DNA of 64,000 nucleotides from Sphingobium sp. GTDB lineage: Bacteria; Pseudomonadota; Alphaproteobacteria; Sphingomonadales; Sphingomonadaceae. Below the pieces are notes generated by a model. It was not told the DNA's origin. It ran no database searches and saw only the letters and a list, made by a program, of their open reading frames with translations. The stretch's first letter is position 1; each line of letters starts with the position of its first letter. Positions 8,687 through 15,974 of the stretch are shown here, piece by piece. The stretch lies in the NCBI GenBank assembly GCA_022652485.1, contig JALCRK010000009.1, forward strand, positions 16,047 through 80,046, given 5' to 3'. The position numbers were made by a program, and so were the translations under genes.

Positions 8687-10137
8687 GCCCCCTCCGCTGG
8701 GTGCGTGCGCTGACCGGCGCGGCGCTGATGCTGGGATTGGCGGCGGCGCCTTCCTCGTTCGCGCGCAAAAGGCCGGCGGAGGTTCCTCCGGCAACATCCG
8801 GGCTGATCGACAATGTCAACGGCATCGCACCCGCGAAAAACGGCGGCGTCGAGCGCTTTTCCGGATTGCTGATTTCAGGCGACGGGCGCGTCGAGCGCAG
8901 GCTGGGCGTGGGCGAGCCGCGCCCGGAACGCCTGCTCTTTCGCCTGGATGCGAAGGGCCAGACCCTGATCCCGTCCTTCATCGCCCCCCATGTCAGGCTC
9001 ATGGCCGCGGGGATCGCGTTGATGACGCTCGATCTTTCCGAAACGCGCTCGCTCGCGGACGCGCAGGCGAAGATCGCCGATTATGCCCGCGCCAATACGG
9101 GCAGGAAATGGATATTGGGGCAAGGCTGGGACGCGGCACGCTGGTCTGGCACAAGCGCCGTCCCCGCGCGCCTGCCTTTCGCTTCCGATCTCGATGCCGC
9201 CAGCCCATCCACCCCCACCTTCCTCGTCAGCGCGGATGGCGAACTGGGATGGGCCAACAGTGTAGCATTTAAACTGGCAGGAATTTCCCCGGATCGTGCC
9301 ATCGCCTCCCCAATGGCCGGCGACGCAATGCAGAAGGTCGCACGTGTCGCCCCCGCCCCGCTCCCCAAGGACCGCGACATCGCGTTCGACAAGGTGCAGC
9401 GCCGCTATATCGCGCTCGGTTATTCCACCGTGACCGACATGGGCACGACCATCGACGACTGGCAGTCGTATCGCCGTGCGGGGGACAGGGGCGCGCTGCG
9501 GCTGAGGATCATCGGCTATGCCGAGGGGCTGGGCCATATGCTTACCATAGCCGGTCCGGCACCGACGCCGTGGCTTTATGACGAGCATCTCAAACTCAAC
9601 GGCGTCCATTTCACGCTGGATGGCACGTTGGCATCCGGCACGGCCTGGATGAAGGGATCGCCTTCGCCCGGCCCGCGCATCGAGGGCACGCGCCTGCGCA
9701 ACCAGATGAGCCGTGCCGCGATGGATGGTTTCCAGCTCGTCCTTTCCGCGCATGGCGACGCCGCCGTGGTCGAGGGGCAGATGGCGTTCGCCGAAGTCGC
9801 GCAGACCTATGGGGCGGGCCTGCGCTCGCGGCTGGAAACAGGCGCAACCATAGGGAGTGACGCCACCCTGCCCTTGCCCCCGTTTCAGGCACTCGCCCAG
9901 ATCATTAAAACGTCCCCGGATCGTGGCTTCGCGACCGCCCTCGCCGCGCTGACCACACGCCCGGGCTTCGATGCATTCGCCGAAGCGCGGATCGGTGCGC
10001 TGGAGGAGGGGCAATGGGCCGATTTCCTGCTGATCGACCGGGATATCAGCGTGCAATCACCAGATGATATCGCGGAGACGCGCATTGCCGAACAATGGAT
10101 CGCAGGCAAGCGGGCCTGGCGACGGGACGATCCATAG
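8683..10137 (+). CDS. Amidohydrolase (YtcJ-like), degenerate metal site, exported
   Basis: A 484-residue protein from a GTG start that overlaps the upstream stop. A signal-peptide-like N-terminus (ALTGAALMLGLAAAPSSFA) points to export. The body resembles YtcJ-type amidohydrolases (ILGQGWD, SADGELGWANS, GYSTVTDMG, LDGTLASGTAWM, SAHGDAAVV, EEGQWADFLLIDRD). The key metal motif is altered: family HVH is HVR here (IAPHVRLM). The usual stretch between the HAxGD-type motif and the SDxP-type motif appears shortened, with no visible RIEH. Catalytic activity of the usual kind is therefore doubtful. Family members are usually about 540-560 residues. Confidence 0.75.
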   Translation: MSPLRWVRALTGAALMLGLAAAPSSFARKRPAEVPPATSGLIDNVNGIAPAKNGGVERFSGLLISGDGRVERRLGVGEPRPERLLFRLDAKGQTLIPSFIAPHVRLMAAGIALMTLDLSETRSLADAQAKIADYARANTGRKWILGQGWDAARWSGTSAVPARLPFASDLDAASPSTPTFLVSADGELGWANSVAFKLAGISPDRAIASPMAGDAMQKVARVAPAPLPKDRDIAFDKVQRRYIALGYSTVTDMGTTIDDWQSYRRAGDRGALRLRIIGYAEGLGHMLTIAGPAPTPWLYDEHLKLNGVHFTLDGTLASGTAWMKGSPSPGPRIEGTRLRNQMSRAAMDGFQLVLSAHGDAAVVEGQMAFAEVAQTYGAGLRSRLETGATIGSDATLPLPPFQALAQIIKTSPDRGFATALAALTTRPGFDAFAEARIGALEEGQWADFLLIDRDISVQSPDDIAETRIAEQWIAGKRAWRRDDP

Positions 10138-10205
10138 CCTCACTCCCGATGTTTGTGGTGTCGGATCGCATTTACCGAATCCCCCCTGTTCGGCCCGAAA
10201 CCTTT

Positions 10206-10245
10206 AGAGCGCGCTGCGTCAAATCTGACGCAGGACGCGCGCTCT
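10206..10245 (+). terminator. Long hairpin with downstream T-run
   Basis: AGAGCGCGCTGCGTCA pairs with TGACGCAG...CGCGCTCT, giving a 16-bp stem with a 4-base bulge (GACG) and a short AATC loop. ATATTTTT follows. This is a good intrinsic-terminator shape for the amidohydrolase transcript, and it abuts another palindrome. Confidence 0.6.
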
Positions 10246-10259
10246 ATATTTTTGGTGTC

Positions 10260-10305
10260 GCATCGTTTTTTGCGCAAAACCGGTTCCCACTTTTGCGCAC
10301 GATGC
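10260..10305. repeat. Dispersed alphaproteobacterial palindrome
   Basis: Nested inverted repeats GCATCGT...ACGATGC and GCGCAAAA...TTTTGCGC surround CCGGTTCCCAC. I recognise this layout (GCAAAACCGGTTCCCAC followed by TTTTGC) as a repeat widespread between genes in alphaproteobacteria. It ends one base before the stop codon of the HWE kinase on the other strand. Confidence 0.65.
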
Positions 10306-10306
10306 T

Positions 10307-11353
10307 TTAGTTGGCCGCCAGGGATTTCAAAGGTGCGGTCAGCGAGCAGACCAATCCCTCCGGCGCGAAGTCCATCTGCACCTTGCCTCGAAACTCGGCC
10401 GCCAGTGCGCGCTCGATCAGCCGTGAGCCGAACCCCCGCGCCACGGGCGCCTGCGCAGGCGGCCCACCCTGCTCGCGCCACTCGAATCTCAGCATTGGGA
10501 TATCGCCCGACTTCCCGATCGACCAACTGATCGCGACGGTTCCGTTGACCGACGAAAGCGAGCCATATTTCATCGCGTTCGTGGCTAGCTCATGGATGGC
10601 CAACGCCAGCGAGAGTGCCTTGCTGGCGGCGAGATCGATCGGAGGCCCAGAGACGATAAAGCGTGTCTCCGCGCCCTCGTCCTGATAGGCCGCGAGCGCC
10701 CCTTCGACGACCATTGCCATGTCCGCGCCGTTCCAGGCCGATTTTGTCAGGATGGCCTGCGCCTTGCTCAGCGCACTGAGGCGATTGACGAACAATTCCG
10801 ACGCCTTTTCCAATGTGGCGGGCGGGCGCAGTGTCTGGTGGGCGATGGCGGACACCACCGTCAATATGTTCTTCACGCGATGATCGAGCTCGGCCGCAAG
10901 AAGTTCGCGCTGCTGCTCTGCCCGGCGCTGATCGGTGATATCGCGCGTAATGGCGAGCACGAAACGGATGTCGTCATGCTCGCCCTGAAGACGGATGGGC
11001 GTCAGCTTGACGTCCCAGTGCTTTTGGGCGCCCCGAAGATCGGGAGCCACTCCCTGAAAATGCCCCGTCCTGCCCGCGCAGGCCTCCGCCAGTGCCGCCG
11101 CAGCCGCCTGCTCCTGGCTGTCGGACCACCGCTTGAGCCAGTTGCGCCCTTTGAGCTGTTCCGCGCTATCCGCCGAAAGGAGCCTTACGCCTCCATCGTT
11201 GATATATTGAATGATGCCGGAGGGATCGAGAACCTTGATGCAGTCCACCGAAGAGTCGAGCATACTCCGGAGGAAGGTGCTCGCCCCCAGCTGATCGAAC
11301 ACATGCTCCTGCGGGGCACGATTGTCTGCCGTCAGGAAACAGTCACTTTCCAA
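10307..11353 (-). CDS. PAS-domain sensor histidine kinase, HWE family
   Basis: A 348-residue soluble kinase. Residues ~25-145 are a PAS domain (SVDCIKVLDPSGIIQYIN; ITRDITDQRRAEQQ at its end). The dimerisation/phosphoacceptor segment is ELDHRVKNILTVV, with the conserved His followed by RxKN. The catalytic domain has HELATNAMKYG, the FEWRE motif that defines HWE kinases, and a C-terminal GFGSRLIERAL. HWE kinases phosphorylate response regulators and often feed the EcfG general stress response. No receiver gene is adjacent. No transmembrane segment is seen, so it is cytoplasmic. The divergent neighbour is a Crp/Fnr regulator. Confidence 0.9.
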   Translation of the reverse strand: MESDCFLTADNRAPQEHVFDQLGASTFLRSMLDSSVDCIKVLDPSGIIQYINDGGVRLLSADSAEQLKGRNWLKRWSDSQEQAAAAALAEACAGRTGHFQGVAPDLRGAQKHWDVKLTPIRLQGEHDDIRFVLAITRDITDQRRAEQQRELLAAELDHRVKNILTVVSAIAHQTLRPPATLEKASELFVNRLSALSKAQAILTKSAWNGADMAMVVEGALAAYQDEGAETRFIVSGPPIDLAASKALSLALAIHELATNAMKYGSLSSVNGTVAISWSIGKSGDIPMLRFEWREQGGPPAQAPVARGFGSRLIERALAAEFRGKVQMDFAPEGLVCSLTAPLKSLAAN

Positions 11354-11592
11354 ATGCGTGCCCCTCGGCCCCGGACCAGACGAACCGGTCGGCGCGGCAC
11401 AAGGCGGATGTCCATCCTCGTGACAGATCGCAGTTTCCGCTCACATCGTCGATTTTCGATAAAGGACGAAAAAATTTCCCCAAGGGGCATCCTGCAGGGA
11501 AAGCGCGCCATATCCTTGGGTTAAATACGGTCGCATCCATGTCTCCTGGCAGCAATGGAAAGGCTCCAACTGAACCTCGCACTACCGCACAG

Positions 11593-11618
11593 GGAACCTG
11601 CCTACCACAACATTTGTT
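11593..11618 (+). promoter_or_regulatory. Candidate EcfG (general stress sigma) promoter
   Basis: GGAAC at 11593-11597, a 17-base spacer, then TGTT at 11615-11618. This is the alphaproteobacterial EcfG pattern GGAAC-N16/17-CGTT with one mismatch, about 30 bases upstream of the Crp/Fnr start. The rest of the 296-base spacer (11354-11649) shows no other gene. Confidence 0.5.
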
Positions 11619-11649
11619 AAATATACAGAGCAGAACATAGGATAAGGTA

Positions 11650-12480
11650 ATGCCATCGCTTGTACGATATCCGGACCGCGGCGACCCAATACTTCCTGAA
11701 TTCGTGCCCAACGGAGACCGCACCATCGACCGCAATCAGATTTCCGAGATGATTATTGCCAAACTATCTCGACGCAATTCCCTCGATGCAGAGGATCATT
11801 TGGCAATCCGGGGGCTCAGTATGGACTTTCGCCATCATTTCGCATCCAGCTATCTGGTGCGGGAAGGCCAGCCTCCCAGCCGCTGCGCCTTTCTGGTCGA
11901 GGGATACGCCTACCGCCAGAAGCTGACGATAGACGGCCATCGCACGATCTGTTCGCTGGAAGTTCCAGGCGATTTCGTCGATCTCCAGAACATCTACCTG
12001 CGGGAATCGGATCACGATGTTCTGGCGCTTACAGACGTTATTTCCGTGGATATTCCGGTCGCGGAGATGCGCGTGCTAGCCGAAACCGCGCCTGCGGTCG
12101 GTCGGGCCATGTGGGTCGACGGCCTGATCGAGGGGGCCATCTTCCGGGAATGGCTGCTCAACATCGGCCGCCGCAATGCACGCAGCAGGGTCGCACATAT
12201 CCTGTGCGAATTCTCGACCCGGTTGCAGGCGGCTGGCCTTGCGCCCGAGCTGACCGCGGACCTGCCGATGACGCAGGAGCAACTGGGAGACGCCCTCGGC
12301 CTTACTTCGGTGCATGTGAACCGTATCCTGCGGACGATGGAAGCCGAAGGGCTGGTGACGCGTGGCAAAAGGCAGATCACCATCACCGATTGGCAGGGCA
12401 TCCGCCGCGTCGCCACCTTCAACCCGCGTTACCTGCACCTCCATCAGGAACAGCCGGGCAAAGTCGTGAAAAATCGGTGA
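11650..12480 (+). CDS. Crp/Fnr family transcriptional regulator
   Basis: A 276-residue protein. Residues ~30-160 form a cyclic-nucleotide-binding-type beta barrel (SSYLVREGQPPSRCAFLVEG, VPGDFVDLQNIYL), and residues ~180-255 a winged helix with recognition region MTQEQLGDALGLTSVHVNRI. There is no N-terminal Cys cluster for an Fe-S cluster, so it is not a classical oxygen-sensing FNR. Family relatives in alphaproteobacteria are small-signal or redox regulators. AGGATAAGG sits just before the ATG. The target is unknown; it is divergent from a histidine kinase and may carry an EcfG promoter. Confidence 0.9.
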   Translation: MPSLVRYPDRGDPILPEFVPNGDRTIDRNQISEMIIAKLSRRNSLDAEDHLAIRGLSMDFRHHFASSYLVREGQPPSRCAFLVEGYAYRQKLTIDGHRTICSLEVPGDFVDLQNIYLRESDHDVLALTDVISVDIPVAEMRVLAETAPAVGRAMWVDGLIEGAIFREWLLNIGRRNARSRVAHILCEFSTRLQAAGLAPELTADLPMTQEQLGDALGLTSVHVNRILRTMEAEGLVTRGKRQITITDWQGIRRVATFNPRYLHLHQEQPGKVVKNR

Positions 12481-12485
12481 ACTAT

Positions 12486-12511
12486 CGAACCATATGGCGT
12501 GACGCCGCGTT
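12486..12511 (+). promoter_or_regulatory. Possible EcfG promoter upstream of the DUF6894 gene
   Basis: CGAAC at 12486-12490, a 17-base spacer and CGTT at 12508-12511 match GGAAC-N17-CGTT except the first base. It lies 36 bases before the DUF6894 start and just past the Crp/Fnr stop. Confidence 0.35.
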
Positions 12512-12547
12512 AAAGGCATCCCGGAGGCCCAAAACAGTGTCGAGATC

Positions 12548-12826
12548 ATGATGATGCCACGATATTTCTTCGATCTCGCCAACCATAATAATGATGTGGA
12601 TGATACCGGGTCAGAGCTTTCCCACGCTGCGGCGGCGCGGATCGAGGCGGTCGTATTTGCCGGGCAATATCTCAGCAACAATCCCGAGGCCGTGTGGGAC
12701 GGCAGCCAGTTTTCGGTGCGGGTCCGAAACGAGAGCGATGAGCTTCTCTTCATTGTCGATGTCACCGTGAGGGACATGAAGAAGGAGCAGGTCGCTCCCG
12801 ATCTTCATCGCGAACCGCTGCCGTGA
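12548..12826 (+). CDS. DUF6894 family small protein
   Basis: A 92-residue protein beginning M(MM)PRYFFDLANHNNDVDDTG, the MPRYFFD opening typical of the small DUF6894 family found in many copies in alphaproteobacteria. The middle has A-rich helix ARIEAVVFAGQYL, followed by a beta-hairpin-like region FSVRVRNESDELLFIVDVTV. Three consecutive Met codons are possible starts. There is no known function. It follows the Crp/Fnr gene on the same strand with a 67-base spacer that holds a possible EcfG promoter. Confidence 0.8.
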   Translation: MMMPRYFFDLANHNNDVDDTGSELSHAAAARIEAVVFAGQYLSNNPEAVWDGSQFSVRVRNESDELLFIVDVTVRDMKKEQVAPDLHREPLP

Positions 12827-12955
12827 TCGGCAAGGCAAATGCCTTCTCTCTGCCGCAGCCTGAAGGTGACGGCGCAAGGTGATGGCGGTCCGGCCATCGC
12901 CCGCAGATCTATCGACATAGCGAACGACAGCCAGCGGGGATATGTGCGCCCCGGA

Positions 12956-13432
12956 TCAGGCCGCCGTGGTCTGGACTTTCGCGTGGCTTCCTTCATCCTC
13001 TGCATGGATCTTGCCGCCCAAGAGCATATTGAGCCTGCCCTTGAGGCTCAGGTCCGTCTCCCACAGTTCCGCTTCATCGATATCCAACCGGATCAGCGCC
13101 AGATTGGGATCGGTCTTGCCGCCCGGAAACCACGCCTCGACCTGCCTGTTCCAGAGCTTGTCGATCTTCGCGGGATCATTGTCCATCGCCACGCTGCCGG
13201 CCAGACACGCAAAGAAATCCTGCCCCTTGGATACGAACTGCCCCATCGCCGCTCCTCCGCCCACCAGCCGGTTGTCCTTGCCGACGAAGAACCAGATCCG
13301 GTCCGTCTCGTCCTTGTCGAGCTGCGCCGTCAGCGGGACGGCATGGCCGTGGCCAACAAGGCCCAGCATCATGAAGGGGCCACCTTCCAGTTTCTTCCAG
13401 AGATGTTCGGCGAGTTTGCTGGCAGTCTTCAT
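12956..13432 (-). CDS. General-stress-protein-26-like, pyridoxamine 5'-phosphate oxidase fold
   Basis: A 158-residue protein of the PPOX-like flavin-binding split-barrel type often annotated as general stress protein 26. Features are MMLGLVGHGHAVPLTAQ, RIWFFVGKDNRLV, GQDFFACLAGSVAM, KIDKLWNRQVEAWFPGGK and AELWET. It probably binds FMN or haem, but the substrate is unknown. The strong AGGAGG lies 5 bases before the ATG at 13432; an ATG one codon upstream (13435) overlaps the stop of the preceding small open frame as ATGA. The family fits the stress-related neighbourhood. Confidence 0.85.
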   Translation of the reverse strand: MKTASKLAEHLWKKLEGGPFMMLGLVGHGHAVPLTAQLDKDETDRIWFFVGKDNRLVGGGAAMGQFVSKGQDFFACLAGSVAMDNDPAKIDKLWNRQVEAWFPGGKTDPNLALIRLDIDEAELWETDLSLKGRLNMLLGGKIHAEDEGSHAKVQTTAA

Positions 13433-13824
13433 CATAACCTCCTGATAGGACAGAGGGGTAACGAGCGAATGCCGGGATCGTTGCATTCCTGCGCGCGGCG
13501 CGCGGCATCCCAATTGGGGAGGCGGGCGCAGCCCTGACTCTGGCTGATGCCGATCGAGGCGGGTTCGCTGGTGCCGCGAATGCCACGGCAGCAAGCAGTG
13601 ATTCGCGGTGTGGCGGTCTCGCAGGGACCGTTTTTTCGTTCCGGACCAGGGTCGCAGGCAGCAAGCAACGCAAGGGTGGCGAGAAAAAAGCCGGATTTGC
13701 ACGGTGCGGCTTTCCAGTAGAATCGGCGCGAGCTTCGCTCACCGGCTCTGTTTCCGCAGCCCTTCTGACCATTTTTCCGATTTCCGGATCGACCAACGCG
13801 CCCGGTTTTGATAGTTTGCACCAT
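13432..13824 (-). CDS. Putative small Cys-rich lipoprotein, start unresolved
   Basis: From about residue 43 the frame reads KSGFFLATLALLAAC, a signal-and-lipobox pattern. A Cys-rich mature part follows (NGPCETATP, ITACCRG, QGCARLPNW, QECNDPGIR, LPLCP). Third-codon positions in this part are G/C-biased, supporting real coding. The stop overlaps the downstream flavin-protein start as ATGA. The only start codons lie ~40 residues upstream of the signal (13824 and 13821) and are almost back-to-back with the divergent LuxR-type gene, which is implausible for a lipoprotein. Either a rare start codon is used or the 5' end has shifted frame. Function unknown. Confidence 0.4.
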   Translation of the reverse strand: MVQTIKTGRVGRSGNRKNGQKGCGNRAGERSSRRFYWKAAPCKSGFFLATLALLAACDPGPERKNGPCETATPRITACCRGIRGTSEPASIGISQSQGCARLPNWDAARRAQECNDPGIRSLPLCPIRRL

Positions 13825-13825
13825 A

Positions 13826-14293
13826 ATGAACGAACGTATCAGCCAGTTGAGTGATGCTCAGCGGACATGCCTCCGGCTTGTCGCACTGAATCTGAGCTCC
13901 AAGGAAATCGCGCAACAGACAAAGCTTTCTCCTCAGACTGTTGACCAATATCTCTCGAAAGCGGCGGCTTTGCTGGGCGCTTCCAATCGTCGGGAGGCCG
14001 CGCGCCTCCTCCTGGAATGGGAAGATCCGGCGTTCAACAAATCTGAATTCAAACCAAACCGGCTTGCTTCCGCCGAAAATTCCCCCAGCATGACCGAACA
14101 AGTCAACGTGGACGGGGGACAGCATGGCGGCGCCTTTTGGCTCGCCAGGCAACTCCCTCCCCTAGGAGGAAAGCGCCATGACCTAGAACCGACGGAAGTT
14201 CTTTACGCGATACTGCGCGTCTCACTGTTTACGATGGGGGCGGCCGGGGCAATCATAGCGGTAGTAATCTGGCTTAATCGTCTGGCGCTCTAG
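13826..14293 (+). CDS. LuxR-type HTH protein with C-terminal membrane anchor
   Basis: A 155-residue protein from MNERISQLSDAQ. Residues ~7-65 are a LuxR/GerE helix-turn-helix (LSDAQRTCLRLVALNLSSKE, SPQTVDQYLSKAAALL). A polar linker follows, then one hydrophobic segment near the C-terminus (VSLFTMGAAGAIIAVVIWL). There is no receiver or ligand domain, so this looks like a membrane-tethered DNA-binding protein. Related small HTH-TM proteins occur in sphingomonads; their targets are unknown to me. The start is two bases from the divergent ATG at 13824. It heads a run of four small plus-strand genes. Confidence 0.75.
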   Translation: MNERISQLSDAQRTCLRLVALNLSSKEIAQQTKLSPQTVDQYLSKAAALLGASNRREAARLLLEWEDPAFNKSEFKPNRLASAENSPSMTEQVNVDGGQHGGAFWLARQLPPLGGKRHDLEPTEVLYAILRVSLFTMGAAGAIIAVVIWLNRLAL

Positions 14294-14361
14294 CACACGC
14301 ATCATTTCTGGAAAAACAAACGCAATCGAGTGCGCCGGTGTCCGGCGCCAAAGGAGGTCGT

Positions 14362-14742
14362 ATGTCTAAGGAATTTCGAGCAGCCCGTGCGGCGAACACT
14401 TCCCTGAAGTTGAGCGATGCCCGCTTTCTGCAACTCACGGCGCAGGTAAGACAGGTTTATGAGAGAATTGATGGCGCGCTGGCGCAAGCCCTGCGCCTCA
14501 ACGCCGACATGATCGAGACGGCGCAGGAAATCGGCCTGGAACCCGAGGTCGGCCAGAAACTGTTTGTCGATCTCACCGAATGTGTGGGGACGATGATGCA
14601 GTCGCGTGAAAAGATGGTTGCGGCCCATACCCGCAGCACCGGCATCCGGATGCGCACCAGCCAGGCCGCGCGGGCCGATGGCTGCTGGCCGGGCGGTATC
14701 ACCAACGAGCCGGTTGTTACCCATCTGCGTACCGTCGCCTGA
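14362..14742 (+). CDS. Hypothetical helical protein
   Basis: 126 residues from the ATG at 14362, which has an excellent AAGGAGGTCGT just upstream; a GTG at 14338 is in frame but less likely. The protein is predicted largely helical (RFLQLTAQVRQVYERIDGAL, LRLNADMIETAQEIG) with no signal peptide, and ends in an Arg/Thr-rich tail. I do not recognise a family. It could be a small cytoplasmic partner of the upstream HTH-membrane protein, 68 bases away. Confidence 0.7.
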   Translation: MSKEFRAARAANTSLKLSDARFLQLTAQVRQVYERIDGALAQALRLNADMIETAQEIGLEPEVGQKLFVDLTECVGTMMQSREKMVAAHTRSTGIRMRTSQAARADGCWPGGITNEPVVTHLRTVA

Positions 14743-14802
14743 GCCTGAACCCGAGCCTGAACACGGCTTGACCCGCAAACCCATTCATGGTCGAGTTGAG
14801 CC

Positions 14803-15243
14803 GTGACAGTCTTTCTCGCTTATCTGGTCGCCCTCCTCATTACCTGCCTGTATCTTTACTGGTACGGAGGGCGAACAGGCCTTTGGAGCGGCGCTGTATT
14901 GCTGAGCATGGCGCTGATCTCGGCCGCACTGGCCCTGACGGAGCACAATTATGTGGTATTGCAACCCCGCATGTTGCTCTGCGACACCGTTTCGCTGGCG
15001 CTGAAGTTTGCCATAGCGCTTAAAAGCAGGCGGCGTTGGCCCATCTGGGTCGCGGCATTCCAGCTCAATACGGTTCTGGCGTCCAGCGCGATCATGCTGG
15101 CACCGGCGTTCCGAAACGATTTTTACTACGCGATGGCGACGATCTGGGCGGTTCCCACGCTTGTTGTCATGGTTGTCGGTACGAAACTGGACCGGCGCTA
15201 CGACACCAAATGGGGCCACGCTGGCCACGCCACCGCGTCCTAA
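14803..15243 (+). CDS. Hypothetical membrane protein
   Basis: 146 residues from a GTG start. Four hydrophobic segments are visible (FLAYLVALLITCLYLYW; GAVLLSMALISAALAL; NTVLASSAIMLAP; MATIWAVPTLVVMVVG), so it is predicted to span the inner membrane about four times. No catalytic motif or known family is recognised. It sits between two small cytoplasmic-type genes on the same strand. Confidence 0.65.
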   Translation: MTVFLAYLVALLITCLYLYWYGGRTGLWSGAVLLSMALISAALALTEHNYVVLQPRMLLCDTVSLALKFAIALKSRRRWPIWVAAFQLNTVLASSAIMLAPAFRNDFYYAMATIWAVPTLVVMVVGTKLDRRYDTKWGHAGHATAS

Positions 15244-15319
15244 CACACACGATATTGAAGACGTTCATCGCGTTTCCGCCACCGCGTGGTGGAAAGGAGC
15301 GACATCGAGGAGTTGAGCT

Positions 15320-15772
15320 GTGCCTACCGAACAATATGCCGAGGAAAATCTGATCCGGATGGCTGATTACACGGCCAATGTGGATCGTCTTGCCAATGTT
15401 GCCCGGAGCATTCTGGATGAGGTCGACAAGCGCAGCGCCTTTTTCGACAATGGCCTGTTCGGCGATCCCGTCTGGTATATTCTGCTGGATCTTTATATCC
15501 ATGCGGCAGAACGACGCACAGTGTCTGTCAGCAGCCTGTGCGTTGCGGCCCGGGTCCCCGCGACAACCGCTCTCAGGTGGATCAACAACCTGACCAACAG
15601 GGGCCTGCTGGAACGGTTTAGCGATCCCTCCGATCGCCGCCGGGCGCATATCCGCCTCAGCCGCGCGGCCCACGAACAGATGTCGGCCTATCTCGCTATG
15701 ATCGAGAGTGATCGGGGTCTTCGGGAGCCGGCAAAGGCGCTTTTCCGCCAGCCACCTCTATCGCCAGGCTGA
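15320..15772 (+). CDS. MarR-like winged-helix regulator
   Basis: 150 residues from a GTG start preceded by AGGAG. The core resembles MarR-type winged helices: VWYILLDLYIHAA, then recognition region ARVPATTALRWINNLTNRGL and a wing (FSDPSDRRRAHIRLS). It is probably a cytoplasmic dimeric DNA-binding protein. Its 3' end overlaps the convergent 65-residue gene by 77 bases. The target is unknown; the closest large gene downstream is the TonB-dependent receptor. Confidence 0.7.
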   Translation: MPTEQYAEENLIRMADYTANVDRLANVARSILDEVDKRSAFFDNGLFGDPVWYILLDLYIHAAERRTVSVSSLCVAARVPATTALRWINNLTNRGLLERFSDPSDRRRAHIRLSRAAHEQMSAYLAMIESDRGLREPAKALFRQPPLSPG

Positions 15773-15893
15773 GATAACAGGCGGCGTTGGGATCCTCTGC
15801 ATCGAGGATTTCGAGCGCCCGGTGCATATAGGCCAGGGCAGCGTCCATCCTCGTACCTTCAGCATCCTGCTCGTGGTTCGGCGAGTTTTTCAT
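15696..15893 (-). CDS. Small hypothetical protein
   Basis: A 65-residue frame with an amphipathic helix pair (MDAALAYMHRALEILD and NAACYLSLAIEVAG) of the kind common in small alphaproteobacterial proteins. No good ribosome-binding sequence precedes the ATG at 15893; an internal ATG (MDAALAYM) is an alternative. It overlaps the 3' end of the MarR-like gene. Real expression is likely but not certain. Confidence 0.55.
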   Translation of the reverse strand: MKNSPNHEQDAEGTRMDAALAYMHRALEILDAEDPNAACYLSLAIEVAGGKAPLPAPEDPDHSRS

Positions 15894-15974
15894 TGGTATT
15901 TTCTACTCCGCTGATGAGATCAGTGTATCACTCCCGCGAACAGCAACAACAGCCATTCGCTCGAAAATGGATAA

